This document shows positions 26,747 through 36,313 of a stretch of DNA of 64,000 nt, piece by piece; position 1 is the first letter of the stretch; the number at the start of each line of letters is the position of its first letter. The stretch is from NCBI GenBank assembly GCA_021151625.1, contig JAGKWY010000048.1:1-64000 (forward strand). Direction: 5' to 3'. The position numbers and the translations under genes are program-made. The notes under the pieces were generated by a model, which worked only from the letters and a program-made list of their open reading frames with translations, was not told the DNA's origin and ran no database searches. Origin of the DNA: Gammaproteobacteria bacterium (lineage in GTDB: Bacteria; Pseudomonadota; Gammaproteobacteria; Pseudomonadales; Cellvibrionaceae).

Positions 26747-26761
26747 TGGCACAGGGCTTGC
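26747..26761 (+). promoter_or_regulatory. Sigma-54 promoter upstream of the PilZ gene
   Basis: TGGCAC, AGGGC, TTGC then TCT: a perfect -24/-12 RpoN element, 66 bases before the PilZ start codon. The rest of the 310-base ttcA-PilZ gap holds no recognised gene. Its sequence is nearly the same as the flgB promoter core, tying this gene to the flagellar regulon. Confidence 0.85.
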
Positions 26762-26826
26762 TCTACCCCATTTAAGCCCCCTGAAATAGCTGCCCAGGGG
26801 AGAATAATTGCCGCGAGGAGGTTGTA

Positions 26827-27666
26827 ATGTCGTTGTTCGATAAATTCTTTAAAAAAACTGGGCGTAATTCCAGTGAAAAGAAAATCTCGCCTGCTGCTGG
26901 TTCAATCAGTGGCGAAGTGGGGTTATCGGCCGACATTCAGGTTCCGGACCAGTACCTCCCCCTGTGGGAATTACAAAAAACACGGCAGCTGCTGGAAATA
27001 AAAATTGGCTCTGCCAGTCGCGTTTACCAGAGCATGATCCTCGCGATTGATATAGACCGAGGCCTATTGTGGCTGGATGACCTTTTTCCACAGCAATTGA
27101 TTCTGGATGCCGGTGACGACATTACCCTGCGTCATCATCGCAATGGCGAACAGCTAGTAGTTCGCGCACCTGTTGTGGCCCTGGGTTCAAACTATGGCGC
27201 GGTAGGCTTTGCGATTGAACTGCCGGAATTTGCCGTTTACACCCCAAGACGAAGCGCTCCGCGCTATGCAATCGGCCATCAATCACCTTTAAGTGTAAAG
27301 ATCCGTACCCTTGGACAGGAGCCCTGTTTTGGCACTTTGCAGGATATTTCCAGCGGTGGTTTGCGCTTGATCGTTGCCGGCAACCTGCTCCCGTTTTTAC
27401 GCCACGGTGCCCACCTGCCACTTTGCGAAGTTAACCTGACCGATGATTTGCAGATTCGCTGTAAGGCGCGTATCTGTGCCTTTCGCATGGGACGCAGCCC
27501 CTATCGTCACACCCAAATCAGTATTGAGTTTTTGGACCTGGAGGAGGATAAGCGCGCGGCGCTGACCCGATTTCTGTTCGAGTCCCAATTTCGAAATACC
27601 AGCGAACCGGAATTTTCGCGCCCAAGCCGAGCACAGCAAGCAACTGAACGATTCGCTGCCGCCTGA
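26827..27666 (+). CDS. PilZ-domain c-di-GMP receptor, probable flagellar brake (YcgR/FlgZ type)
   Basis: The 279-residue protein has an N-terminal YcgR-like domain (about 40-145, with the LWLDDLFPQQL motif of PilZN) and a C-terminal PilZ domain (about 150-255). The c-di-GMP-binding arginines are in the RRSAPRYAI motif and the DxSxGG element in LQDISSGGLRLIVAG. Proteins of this architecture bind the motor stator or switch and slow swimming when c-di-GMP is high. The sigma-54 promoter upstream and the proximity to the flagellar block support this. The first 40 residues are Lys/Ser-rich and look disordered. There are no membrane segments. Confidence 0.85.
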   Translation: MSLFDKFFKKTGRNSSEKKISPAAGSISGEVGLSADIQVPDQYLPLWELQKTRQLLEIKIGSASRVYQSMILAIDIDRGLLWLDDLFPQQLILDAGDDITLRHHRNGEQLVVRAPVVALGSNYGAVGFAIELPEFAVYTPRRSAPRYAIGHQSPLSVKIRTLGQEPCFGTLQDISSGGLRLIVAGNLLPFLRHGAHLPLCEVNLTDDLQIRCKARICAFRMGRSPYRHTQISIEFLDLEEDKRAALTRFLFESQFRNTSEPEFSRPSRAQQATERFAAA

Positions 27667-27770
27667 TAAACAGTAGAAAAATCAGGTAATTACTAGAGTT
27701 TTCTCGATTTTGGTCTAGCCTTCAAAGACTAGACTTATCGCTTTGCTTTTTTGAAAAACAGGATCTATCT

Positions 27771-29342
27771 ATGCGCAACAATGGCCATGTTACCGGACGC
27801 GAAGTTCATTTGAATACCAAAGATGAAATTGTCTCTTCCTCCAACCTGCGCGGTGATATCGAATTCTGTAACGCCACTTTCAGCCGTATTTCCGGTTATA
27901 GCCATGATGAATTAATCGGGCAGCCCCATAATATTTTGCGTCACCCGCAAATGCCAGCCGCGGCCTTTGGCATGCTATGGACAGCCTTAAAAAGCGGTAA
28001 CCCCTGGATGGGGATTGTGAAAAACCGCTGCAAAAATGGCGATCACTATTGGGTAGATGCCTATATCACCCCCCTGCGCCAGAACGGGCAAATTTATGGC
28101 TATGAATCCGTACGTGTAAAAGCTGATCCAGCAGTTGTTCGCCGCGCCGAGGCGGTTTATGCACGACTGAACCAAGGCAAGCCGGCCTACTCTGCATCTG
28201 AAAAGATATGGAACAACTTTGGCAGCAGCGCACTTATTGCCCTGTCCAGCCTGATTTTACTGATCATAGCTACGGCAGTGTCCGGTGCGATAACAACGAG
28301 TGGGATAGTTAGTTCGGTCATTATCGCTCTGGTAGTGGGAGTAGTTGCGCAGCTGTTACAGCAAAGTCGCATCGCCCCGGCTTTACAAGACGCCAGAGCC
28401 GTTATTCATGATCCACTCGCGGCCTATATTTACACTGGTCGCTGCGATGCACTAGGTGAAATTACCCTTGCCCAGCACGCGATAGAATCCCGTTTGCGCA
28501 CTGCCCTTGGTCGCTTTGGTGAGTCTTCCCGCGAGCTGCAACACAAGGCAGAAGCCGCGCACAACCAAGCCCGTAAAACCTATGAAGGTATGACCGCACA
28601 GCAGCAAGAGACCGCGGGTGTAGCCAGTGCCATGCAACAAATGGCGCAGGCAGTGCAGGAAGTTGCCAGCGGCGCAAACCAGACTTCCATAGCAACAGGC
28701 ACCGCAATAAATGAGGTGAACAAAGGCAATGATGTTATTGAAGGCGCACGCCGGTCTATCGATGACTTATCAAAAACCGTCAGTAACCTCGGTAATGTGC
28801 TCAACAAATTGAGCGAAGACAGCAGCAGAATCGCCAGTGTGGTGGATGTGATTCGCGGTATTGCCGAACAGACCAATTTGTTGGCTCTAAATGCGGCCAT
28901 CGAAGCTGCACGCGCCGGCGAACAAGGTCGCGGTTTTGCAGTAGTCGCGGATGAAGTTCGCTCACTGGCACAACGCACCCAGGAATCTACCGGTGATATC
29001 CAACAAATTATTGCCGCATTGGGAAAGGCCACCGAAGACGCTAGCGCCAATATGAAAAATTGCCTGGAACTGGCCGACCGCAGCGTTAACGAAATGGGCA
29101 ATGTTAATGCAGCACTCACTTCCATTTCCGATTCGGTTAATGCGATTGATCAAATGTCTCACCAAATTGCGGCGGCGGCGGAGGAACAATCCTCTATGGC
29201 GATGGAAATTGAACGCAACACATTATCAATCGCCAGTATTTCCAACCAAACCCAACAAGAAATAGGCGTGGCAGACGAATTAAACGGTGAAATGGAAAAG
29301 CTATCGCAAAAACAATTGGATTTGATCGTCAGATTTAATTAA
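27771..29342 (+). CDS. Aer-type methyl-accepting chemotaxis protein (PAS sensor)
   Basis: The receptor has an N-terminal cytoplasmic PAS domain (about residues 20-120; GDIEFCNATFSRISGYSHDE, MGIVKNRCKNGDHYWVDAYI), two closely spaced membrane helices (about 152-200) with almost no periplasmic loop, and a C-terminal signalling domain (about 270-523) with the hairpin tip EQTNLLALNAAIEAARAG. This is the Aer layout: sensing redox, oxygen or cytoplasmic cues rather than external ligands. The FAD-binding details of Aer cannot be confirmed by eye. Length 523 is typical. It follows the PilZ gene by 104 bases on the same strand. Confidence 0.92.
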   Translation: MRNNGHVTGREVHLNTKDEIVSSSNLRGDIEFCNATFSRISGYSHDELIGQPHNILRHPQMPAAAFGMLWTALKSGNPWMGIVKNRCKNGDHYWVDAYITPLRQNGQIYGYESVRVKADPAVVRRAEAVYARLNQGKPAYSASEKIWNNFGSSALIALSSLILLIIATAVSGAITTSGIVSSVIIALVVGVVAQLLQQSRIAPALQDARAVIHDPLAAYIYTGRCDALGEITLAQHAIESRLRTALGRFGESSRELQHKAEAAHNQARKTYEGMTAQQQETAGVASAMQQMAQAVQEVASGANQTSIATGTAINEVNKGNDVIEGARRSIDDLSKTVSNLGNVLNKLSEDSSRIASVVDVIRGIAEQTNLLALNAAIEAARAGEQGRGFAVVADEVRSLAQRTQESTGDIQQIIAALGKATEDASANMKNCLELADRSVNEMGNVNAALTSISDSVNAIDQMSHQIAAAAEEQSSMAMEIERNTLSIASISNQTQQEIGVADELNGEMEKLSQKQLDLIVRFN

Positions 29343-29421
29343 TCGCCCGCGAATTAACGTCACTTATTCTGGTCTTTCAGATAAATGGCGTTAAGCTTAG
29401 TGATGTTATGATGAAATCTGT

Positions 29422-30747
29422 ATGAACATTGCCGGAACCACCATGATTTATAATCAGGAAATTGCCCATCACGATTTATTACGCTTGGACCGTGCCCATG
29501 TATGGCACCCCTATACCGATTTTAATCAACCGGGTTTAATTACTCCGGTAAGCCATGCACAGGGGGTCGAGTTGCATCTGGCTGACGGCCGGGTCTTGAT
29601 TGATGGTATGTCTTCCTGGTGGAGTACCCTGCACGGTTACAATCACCCTGCGCTGAATCAGGCAGTCATTGATCAATTAGGTAAAATGGCGCATGTGATG
29701 TTTGCGGGTATTACCCACGAACCCGCCGTAAAACTCGCCAGCACTCTCGCCAAAATTACCCCTGCTGGATTAAACAAGGTTTTCTTTTCTGACTCTGGCT
29801 CAGTAGCGGTTGAAATTGCCCTAAAGATGGCGATTCAATACTGGCATGCGCAAGGCCAACCCCAACGCACGACATTCCTCACTCTCAAACGCGGTTATCA
29901 CGGCGATACTTTCGGGGCTATGTCTGTGTGCGACCCTCACTCGGGGATGCATCACCTATTTCATCACTCGCTCTCGCACCATTTATTTGCCGATGCTCCC
30001 GCGTGTAAATTTGATGAGCCCTTTCAAGAATCCCATATTGGAAAATTTGCACAACTGATCCAGCAGCATCGCCAAAAAATTGCGGCCGTCATTGTCGAAC
30101 CCATTGTGCAAGGTGCTGGCGGCATGCGTTTTTATTCGCCGGATTATTTACGCCGTGTACGCGAACTCTGTGACAAGCACGAGATTTTATTGATTGTGGA
30201 TGAGGTCGCCACAGGCTTTGGTCGCACCGGAAAATTATTTGCTTGTGAATACGCCGGTATTAGCCCGGATATTATGTGCCTGGGTAAGGCAATGAGTGCT
30301 GGATACATTACGCTCGCCGCAACCCTCTGTAACGATAAAGTCAGCACTGGTATCAGTAGTGGCGAAAACCCGGCATTTATGCACGGCCCGACCTATATGG
30401 CTAATCCACTTGCCTGTGCTGTCGCTAATGCCAGCATCGATTTGCTGCTTAACTCCAATTGGCAGGAAAAAGTGGCAGCAATCAGCCAACAATTACGTGA
30501 AGAACTTGCGCCCTGTAAAGAGTTTTCTTTCGTTACTGACGTGCGAGTATTAGGCGCAATTGGAGTAGTTGAGCTGGCGGACGATATAGATACCAGCAAA
30601 CTATTGCCGCTGTTTGTTGAGCACGGAGTTTGGATTCGTCCGTTTGGAAAAATTGTCTATTTAATGCCGCCATTTATTATCAGTAGTGAACAATTAAGTC
30701 GCTTGACTTCTGCGGTATTAAAAGTGGTCGCACTGCAAGCAACATAA
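29422..30747 (+). CDS. bioA: Adenosylmethionine-8-amino-7-oxononanoate aminotransferase BioA
   Basis: BioA makes DAPA in biotin synthesis, using SAM as amino donor and PLP as cofactor. Signatures include VWHPYTDF near the start, LIDGMSSWWSTLHGYNHP, FSDSGSVAVEIALKMA, the LLIVDEVATGFGRTG motif with the PLP-contacting Asp, and the Schiff-base Lys in CLGKAMSAGY. Length 441 is normal. The start may be ATG 29422 or 29443. The other bio genes are not adjacent, so bioA stands alone here, as it does in Pseudomonas. It ends at a shared terminator with trpS. Confidence 0.93.
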   Translation: MNIAGTTMIYNQEIAHHDLLRLDRAHVWHPYTDFNQPGLITPVSHAQGVELHLADGRVLIDGMSSWWSTLHGYNHPALNQAVIDQLGKMAHVMFAGITHEPAVKLASTLAKITPAGLNKVFFSDSGSVAVEIALKMAIQYWHAQGQPQRTTFLTLKRGYHGDTFGAMSVCDPHSGMHHLFHHSLSHHLFADAPACKFDEPFQESHIGKFAQLIQQHRQKIAAVIVEPIVQGAGGMRFYSPDYLRRVRELCDKHEILLIVDEVATGFGRTGKLFACEYAGISPDIMCLGKAMSAGYITLAATLCNDKVSTGISSGENPAFMHGPTYMANPLACAVANASIDLLLNSNWQEKVAAISQQLREELAPCKEFSFVTDVRVLGAIGVVELADDIDTSKLLPLFVEHGVWIRPFGKIVYLMPPFIISSEQLSRLTSAVLKVVALQAT

Positions 30748-30760
30748 AGTTCTTTACTGA

Positions 30761-30797
30761 AAAAAATAAACCCCGCAATTGCGGGGTTTATTTTTTT
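30761..30797. terminator. Bidirectional terminator shared by bioA and trpS
   Basis: A 16-bp near-perfect stem (AAAAAATAAACCCCGC and complement, 30761-30776 and 30781-30796) with an AATT loop. It is flanked by A and T runs, so it terminates transcripts from both converging genes. Confidence 0.92.
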
Positions 30798-30808
30798 GCT
30801 GAACTTAG

Positions 30809-31819
30809 TTATTTGATTTTGCGAATTCCTACAGCTTCGCGCACTTTTTCCAAGAGTGGCTTGCTGTAAGCGCGTGCTTTCTCTGCACCCTGCTGCAAAA
30901 CTTCTTCAATATGAGCAGGATTAGCCAGTAAGGTTTCATACTTATCGCGTGCTTCAGCAAGCTGACCGTTAATCAATTCAAACAGTTGTTTTTTAGCCTC
31001 ACCCCAGGCAATACCCGCGGCAAATTGTTCACGCATATACGCAGTTTGCTCCGGTGTCGCAAAGGCTTGCCAGATTTGAAATACCGGTGATGTATCTGGA
31101 TCTTTAGGCTCGCCCGGTTCCAATAAGTTGGTGAGAATTTTATTAATCGATTTCTTTAATTGTTTTTCGGGCAAAAATAACGGAATAGTATTGCCGTAAC
31201 TTTTACTCATCTTACGACCATCCAACCCCTGCAACACCGCCGCCACATTATCATCCACCACCGCTTCCGGCAGTACGAAATGCTCACCGTAGTGATGGTT
31301 GAAACGCGCTGCAATATCACGGGCCATTTCAATATGCTGGATTTGATCGCGCCCTACCGGAACCTTGTGCGCATTGAACATTAAAATGTCTGCCGCCATC
31401 AGAACAGGGTAAGAATACAACCCCATGGTGATTGCATAATCCGGATCTTCACCGGCTTCCAGGTTGGCGTCGACAGAGGCCTTGTAAGCATGCGCGCGGT
31501 TCATCAACCCCTTGGCCGCATTACAGGTTAACACCCAGCACAATTCCGGAATTTCCGGCACATCCGACTGGCGATAAAAAATCGCATTATCAGTATCCAA
31601 ACCCAGTGCCAACCAGGTAGCGGCAATTTCACGGGTGGATTGATGAACCAGATCTGGCTCCTGGCATTTGATCAGTGCGTGAAAATCCGCTAGAAAATAA
31701 AACGATTGCACGTCCGCCTTCTGACTGGCTTGAATTGCCGGGCGAATAGCGCCGACGTAGTTGCCCAAATGCGGAGTGCCGGTAGTGGTAATTCCGGTTA
31801 AAACACGTTGTTTATTCAT
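30809..31819 (-). CDS. trpS: Tryptophanyl-tRNA synthetase TrpS
   Basis: TrpS charges tRNA-Trp. The ATG at 31819 (MNKQRVLTGITTTGTPHLGN) gives the normal class I start with the HIGH-like PHLGN; an extension eight codons upstream is not conserved. The KMSKS motif is intact (GLDGRKMSKSYGN), and VGRDQIQHIEMARDIA is a family signature. Length 336 is normal. A short AGGG ribosome site precedes the ATG. Confidence 0.95.
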   Translation of the reverse strand: MNKQRVLTGITTTGTPHLGNYVGAIRPAIQASQKADVQSFYFLADFHALIKCQEPDLVHQSTREIAATWLALGLDTDNAIFYRQSDVPEIPELCWVLTCNAAKGLMNRAHAYKASVDANLEAGEDPDYAITMGLYSYPVLMAADILMFNAHKVPVGRDQIQHIEMARDIAARFNHHYGEHFVLPEAVVDDNVAAVLQGLDGRKMSKSYGNTIPLFLPEKQLKKSINKILTNLLEPGEPKDPDTSPVFQIWQAFATPEQTAYMREQFAAGIAWGEAKKQLFELINGQLAEARDKYETLLANPAHIEEVLQQGAEKARAYSKPLLEKVREAVGIRKIK

Positions 31820-31928
31820 GGTGCCCTGTCTGTTATTAATCAATAGGGGTCAAAAATTCAGGGCGTCATCATACAGGTAAGCCACAGGAATTTGCAGCTC
31901 ACCTGATGTTGCGGAACAGAAGGGAAAT

Positions 31929-32957
31929 TTAAATGCCGCTGTAATGTTGCGCAGCATCGCGCAACACACAGCTATCAAACCCTGCCTGGGTTAATAAATG
32001 CACAGCCACATCGCTGCGTCGCCCGGAATCGTCCGTCACCACATAGGTCACAGTGTCATCAAGATTTTTTAACTGGTTGCGCAGTTGATTCAGCGGGATA
32101 TTGCGACTATCAGGAACTGATTGCATACGTCGTTCCAAGGGCAAGCGAACATCCAGAATTTGATAAGGTGGCAATTCAGGTGCGCGCTTTTTCAAATCTT
32201 CCGCGGTGACGAACTTGAGGATCGGCTCTTGTAACAGCTCACGGAAGTCTTCTTTTTTCAACCGCATAACTTTACCGGGGGTAATCATTTTGACGGTAGC
32301 ATTGCGCGTAGTATCACCCACCAATGCCTCTTCACCAAAATAGTTACCTGGTCGCAACGCCGCAAGAATTTTACCTGCAGTGTCCATCACCATGGCACTG
32401 CCGGATTCCAGCACATAAAAGTAATCGCCACGCTCCCCCTGCTTGATCACCACTTCATCCGCCTGAACCTTGTGCCCACTAAAGCGAATAAAGAGTTGAC
32501 GAATATTAGCTGGAGGCAAACGACTAAACAGCGGTGATTGCAGCAGCGAAGACATCCAGTCGTTGTCGTCGTGCAGGCTAACGCCAGAGGTATCTACCTC
32601 TTCATCACTGGACTCACTCCAGGCCAATACCAGATCGATAAAATCACTGTCCACTGCGAGTAAAGTTACGTCGGATTTAGCAACTGCTGACACCTGGGTT
32701 GGCTGGGTAATATTCAATGGGGAACGACGAGACTCGCTCGCCGGATTAATAGTGCTCACCTGGAAGCTGGAATCGATAAGATCGACTGTTCCGCCTACCA
32801 GATAGACTTTTTCAGGAAATGGACGCCCACGCTTGAAGATAATCGTTCCCTTGGAGACTTCCCGCAGATTGGCCTTCTCTGCGACCTGTACCAGATATTC
32901 ATGGCTCAAGGTGTTGAAAGGTGCGAAGGACGCTAATACATCAAGGCTAATCGCCAT
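31929..32957 (-). CDS. Cyclic-nucleotide-binding protein with degenerate rhodanese domain
   Basis: The 342-residue soluble protein has two CNB-fold regions. The first (about 1-110) is partial; the second (about 135-245) keeps the phosphate-binding cassette features (QGERGDYFYVLESGSAMVMD, GNYFGEEALVGDTTRNATV). The C-terminal rhodanese-like domain (about 255-342; YQILDVRLPLERRMQSVPDS) should have a catalytic Cys in the CxxGxRS loop, but the loop reads DDSGRRS, so it is probably non-catalytic. No DNA-binding helix-turn-helix was seen, so it is not a standard Crp regulator. Role unknown; perhaps a ligand-sensing scaffold. Confidence 0.78.
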   Translation of the reverse strand: MAISLDVLASFAPFNTLSHEYLVQVAEKANLREVSKGTIIFKRGRPFPEKVYLVGGTVDLIDSSFQVSTINPASESRRSPLNITQPTQVSAVAKSDVTLLAVDSDFIDLVLAWSESSDEEVDTSGVSLHDDNDWMSSLLQSPLFSRLPPANIRQLFIRFSGHKVQADEVVIKQGERGDYFYVLESGSAMVMDTAGKILAALRPGNYFGEEALVGDTTRNATVKMITPGKVMRLKKEDFRELLQEPILKFVTAEDLKKRAPELPPYQILDVRLPLERRMQSVPDSRNIPLNQLRNQLKNLDDTVTYVVTDDSGRRSDVAVHLLTQAGFDSCVLRDAAQHYSGI

Positions 32958-33171
32958 TTTTCAGCTCCGCTTGTCTAACTAACTCGGCCCAATACCTGAG
33001 ACAGGTATGGAAAAAGCATTTTTATTAGAGAAATCGGCGCGATTATAAACAGCTCCCCCGGATAAAGGGCGAGCTTGTCGCCAGTCTTAGCACTGGGTCA
33101 CACGCAGGTTGAGAGCAATTGCGCGTTCATCCCGGAAAAACAACCGCTCAACCTGAATACAAAAGCTTAAC

Positions 33172-34512
33172 TCACCGGGGAAAAGATACCAACGCAATTG
33201 GCGGATTGGCATAGCGATAGAACGCTACTACTGCTTTATACAACCACCAGCCATCTTTAGTTCCGGCCAACTCGCGAATGGAATGCATAGCAAAAGTCGG
33301 GCAACCTACGTCAATAGTTTTTACCCCGACCTCAGAAGCTACTATCGGGCCAATGGTACTACCGCAGCCCATGTCAGTTCGGGCAACAAACGCCTGCACT
33401 GGTACCTCCGCCTGTCCGCAAAACAGTCGAAACAAGGCACTGGTTTCACTGGTAGTGGCATAACGCTGGTTAGCATTTACCTTGATGACAGGGCCACGAT
33501 TCAATAGTGGACCATGGTTTTCATCGTGCTTATCCATAAAGTTAGGATGGATGCCATGTGCGTTATCGGCGGAAATCATCATAGAGCGCTCAATAACTCG
33601 CACCCGCTGATCCACATCGGGCAACAGCCGCTCAAGGAACTGCTGCAGCATTGGGCCTTTGGCCCCGCAGCAAGACGCACTGCCAACCTCTTCGTGATCC
33701 GTGCAAATCAACAGACTTGAAACCTCATTATCTGCTTGAAGAATGGACTCCAATCCTATGAAGCAACTCAATAAATTATCCAGTCGTGCGCTGGCGATAA
33801 AATCCTGCTCAAGACCAATAAACGCCGGTCCCTGGGTATCGTAAAAACTGATCTCATAATCCAGCACCTGCTCAACCGGCAACTCCGGGAATTGGCGTCG
33901 TAACTCAGCGTGCAACAAACTGCGGAAATCCGGCAAGGCGGCATCTTCAGAAGGCAATTGCAGCACAAGAGGAACTATGTCTTTTTGAGCGTTGATCGAG
34001 CGGCTGTTGTTGGCTTCGCGGTCAAGATGGATCGCCAAACTGGGGATAATGGCTACAGCACGCGAAAAATCCAGCAACACGCTGGCAATTTGCCCCTGCT
34101 TATCGCGGTATGACACCCTGCCCGCCATGGATAAATCGCGATCATACCAAGGCGCCAATAACGCACCGCCGTAGACCTCTACCCCCAACTGGAAGTAACC
34201 ACGACGATTCAACTCGGCACGTGGCTTCACTTTCAAGCAAGGGCTATCGGTATGTGCCCCCAACATGCGAATCCCGCTCGCCACCAAAGGGGCTTTGCCA
34301 TATACAAATGCAATAACTGAAGAGTCATTACGTGTTACCAAATAGCGCTTGCCCGGCTCCAACTGCCAGGAGTCACCTTCGTATAAAGGGATGAAACCTG
34401 CAGCCATAAGGCGATTAGCCAGGTTGCTCGTTGCATGGAAAGGTGTTGGTGACCCCTGTAGGAATTGCATCAATCCAGTATTGAAATCATTGAGGGAAAG
34501 CGGATTTGTCAT
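33172..34512 (-). CDS. apeB: M18-family aspartyl aminopeptidase (ApeB)
   Basis: This zinc metallo-aminopeptidase removes N-terminal acidic or other residues from peptides. M18 signatures include FLQGSPTPFHATSNLANRL, the metal ligands in LGAHTDSPCLKV, DHEEVGSASCCGAKG, ISADNAHGIHPNF and MGCGSTIGPI. Length 446 fits the family (about 430). The ATG at 34512 gives the usual start, but a GTG at 34521 overlapping the tsaB stop (GTGA) would couple the two genes and is also plausible. It probably forms an operon with tsaB. Confidence 0.92.
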   Translation of the reverse strand: MTNPLSLNDFNTGLMQFLQGSPTPFHATSNLANRLMAAGFIPLYEGDSWQLEPGKRYLVTRNDSSVIAFVYGKAPLVASGIRMLGAHTDSPCLKVKPRAELNRRGYFQLGVEVYGGALLAPWYDRDLSMAGRVSYRDKQGQIASVLLDFSRAVAIIPSLAIHLDREANNSRSINAQKDIVPLVLQLPSEDAALPDFRSLLHAELRRQFPELPVEQVLDYEISFYDTQGPAFIGLEQDFIASARLDNLLSCFIGLESILQADNEVSSLLICTDHEEVGSASCCGAKGPMLQQFLERLLPDVDQRVRVIERSMMISADNAHGIHPNFMDKHDENHGPLLNRGPVIKVNANQRYATTSETSALFRLFCGQAEVPVQAFVARTDMGCGSTIGPIVASEVGVKTIDVGCPTFAMHSIRELAGTKDGWWLYKAVVAFYRYANPPIALVSFPR

Positions 34513-34517
34513 AGGTC

Positions 34518-35237
34518 TCACACCAAAAAATCATTGGAGTTGCGAATGCGTTGTCGCTTTTGCCAGGAAACAGAGTCGCGCAAATATACCGGCTGCGCTT
34601 CCAACGCCGACACTGTCTGCCCCGCAGCGAACTTTGCGGCGGCAATCAAGGCCATATTTTCAGCATGGGGATGTATATCCAAAAATTGCCTGGCAGGATT
34701 GAGTAATTGTATCGCTGGATAATGCCAACCTGGGCCGATGCCCACAAATTCTCCCTGCAGCTTGCTAATCTGCACCTGATCCGCAAGTAGCTCCGGTGGC
34801 ACCACTGCCTCATCCACTATTGTCGAAACCAACTCGTCACTTCGGGAAAACACCCCGCAATAGACTTCATTCATGCGCGCATCCAACGCCACAAGTACAG
34901 GCAATTGCTCCTCAGGATTGGAGCGATAAAAACCAAGGGCCATAGCTTCGAGTGTAGAAACCGGAATAACCGGCAAACTGGCACCAAATGCTAAGCCCTG
35001 AACAATGCCGGCACAAATACGCAGCCCGGTAAATGAGCCTGGGCCGCGGCCAAAGGCAATCGCATCCAAATCAGCAAGTTCACAGCTATTAGCTTTCAAG
35101 AGCTCATCAACCATCGGTAACAATCGTTGGGTATGGCTTTTGGCTGCCAATTCAAACAACGCGCTAACTACCCCATCGGAATAGAGCGCAACAGAGCAGG
35201 CATCGGTGGAAGTATCCAGGGCGAGAATAAGACTCAT
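34518..35237 (-). CDS. tsaB: tRNA threonylcarbamoyladenosine biosynthesis protein TsaB
   Basis: TsaB partners TsaD and TsaE to make t6A37 in ANN-reading tRNAs and is essential in many bacteria. The actin-like ASKHA fold is shown by ILALDTSTDACSVALY, LDAIAFGRGPGSFTGLRI and VPVLVALDARMNEVYCGVF (the dimer-interface region). Length 239 is normal. It is upstream of apeB with overlapping ends and follows the adk terminator region. Confidence 0.94.
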   Translation of the reverse strand: MSLILALDTSTDACSVALYSDGVVSALFELAAKSHTQRLLPMVDELLKANSCELADLDAIAFGRGPGSFTGLRICAGIVQGLAFGASLPVIPVSTLEAMALGFYRSNPEEQLPVLVALDARMNEVYCGVFSRSDELVSTIVDEAVVPPELLADQVQISKLQGEFVGIGPGWHYPAIQLLNPARQFLDIHPHAENMALIAAAKFAAGQTVSALEAQPVYLRDSVSWQKRQRIRNSNDFLV

Positions 35238-35317
35238 AACTACCCTTCAATCAAAATCGAACAGCCAGTGTGTTGGTACTGCTGTCAGGGAAATGTAGAT
35301 CAAAAAAAACATTACAT

Positions 35318-35348
35318 AAAAAAATAGGCTCCGTAGAGCCTATTTTTT
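35318..35348 (-). terminator. Intrinsic terminator after adk
   Basis: A 13-bp stem (AAAAAATAGGCTC and complement, 35318-35330 region and 35336-35348) with a short loop, ending in a T-run on the minus strand, 18 bases past the adk stop. It separates adk from tsaB. Confidence 0.85.
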
Positions 35349-35365
35349 GCTTTAGCGGATAAGTA

Positions 35366-36019
35366 TTAGCCTAATACAGTCAACAACTGCTGGCGAATTC
35401 CATCAACACTACCGATGCCACTAATACGAGTATATTTTGGCGCTTTACTGGTATCTGAAGCTGCCAGATCCTGATAGAAACCAACCAGAGGTTCTGTCTG
35501 ATCATGGTAAACACCCAAGCGCTTACGCACAGTGTCTTCTTTATCATCGGGGCGCTGGATCAACGGCTCACCGGTCAAATCATCATGATCAGCCACTTTC
35601 GGGGCATTGTGGATCACGTGGTAAACACGACCTGACGCTTCATGCACACGACGGCCACTCAAGCGGGAAACAATCTCTTCATCTGGCACATGGATTTCAA
35701 TCACATGATCTATATCCACGCCTGCTTCAAGCATGGCTTCAGCCTGGGGGATAGTACGCGGAAAACCGTCAAACAAAAAACCGTTAGAACAATCGCTGGA
35801 TGCAATACGCTCTTTTACCAGGGAAATAATCAAATCATCAGGCACAAGACCACCAGCTGCCATGATGTCTTTGGCCTGCAAGCCCAAGGTCGTACCCGCT
35901 TTAACCGCGGCGCGCAGCATATCGCCGGTAGAAATTTGTGGAATACCAAATTTCTCCATAATCAACTGCGCTTGAGTACCCTTGCCTGCCCCTGGCGCGC
36001 CCAACAGTATTACTCTCAT
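35366..36019 (-). CDS. adk: Adenylate kinase
   Basis: Adk equilibrates ATP + AMP with 2 ADP. The P-loop MRVILLGAPGAGKGTQAQ, the AMP-binding QISTGDMLRAAVKAG, the FLFDGFPRTIPQAEAM motif and the LID region (LSGRRVHEASGRVYHV) are all present. The LID lacks the four-Cys zinc site, as in other gammaproteobacteria. Length 217 is normal. Divergent from the Lrp gene, 294 bases apart. Confidence 0.97.
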   Translation of the reverse strand: MRVILLGAPGAGKGTQAQLIMEKFGIPQISTGDMLRAAVKAGTTLGLQAKDIMAAGGLVPDDLIISLVKERIASSDCSNGFLFDGFPRTIPQAEAMLEAGVDIDHVIEIHVPDEEIVSRLSGRRVHEASGRVYHVIHNAPKVADHDDLTGEPLIQRPDDKEDTVRKRLGVYHDQTEPLVGFYQDLAASDTSKAPKYTRISGIGSVDGIRQQLLTVLG

Positions 36020-36313
36020 CTCGGATTGCTCCTCAGCATTATTTTTATCGGGCCAGGCAGCAATTCAGGCTGCCCTTGACCACGAAACACCGGCATAAAA
36101 CGCCCTACAAAAGAGGCGTTACGATACACGGCCAGGAAGGCAATCACAATACGCGGGTAAAGCATCTTCCTAGCAAAACGCCTGATTGAAAGGATTTTTT
36201 ACTTATAACCGGCCTATAAGGACAAACATTATGAAACGTATCCTCAATTCATTGCCCATAGGAAATTTTCATCCTAGAATGACGGGATAACTACAATCAT
36301 TCAGGATAAGACC

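Noticed and set aside
27700..27745. Small inverted repeat (GTCTAG/CTAGAC) between the PilZ and receptor genes
   Set aside because: Only 6 bp with a 10-base loop and no T-run; too weak to call terminator or operator.
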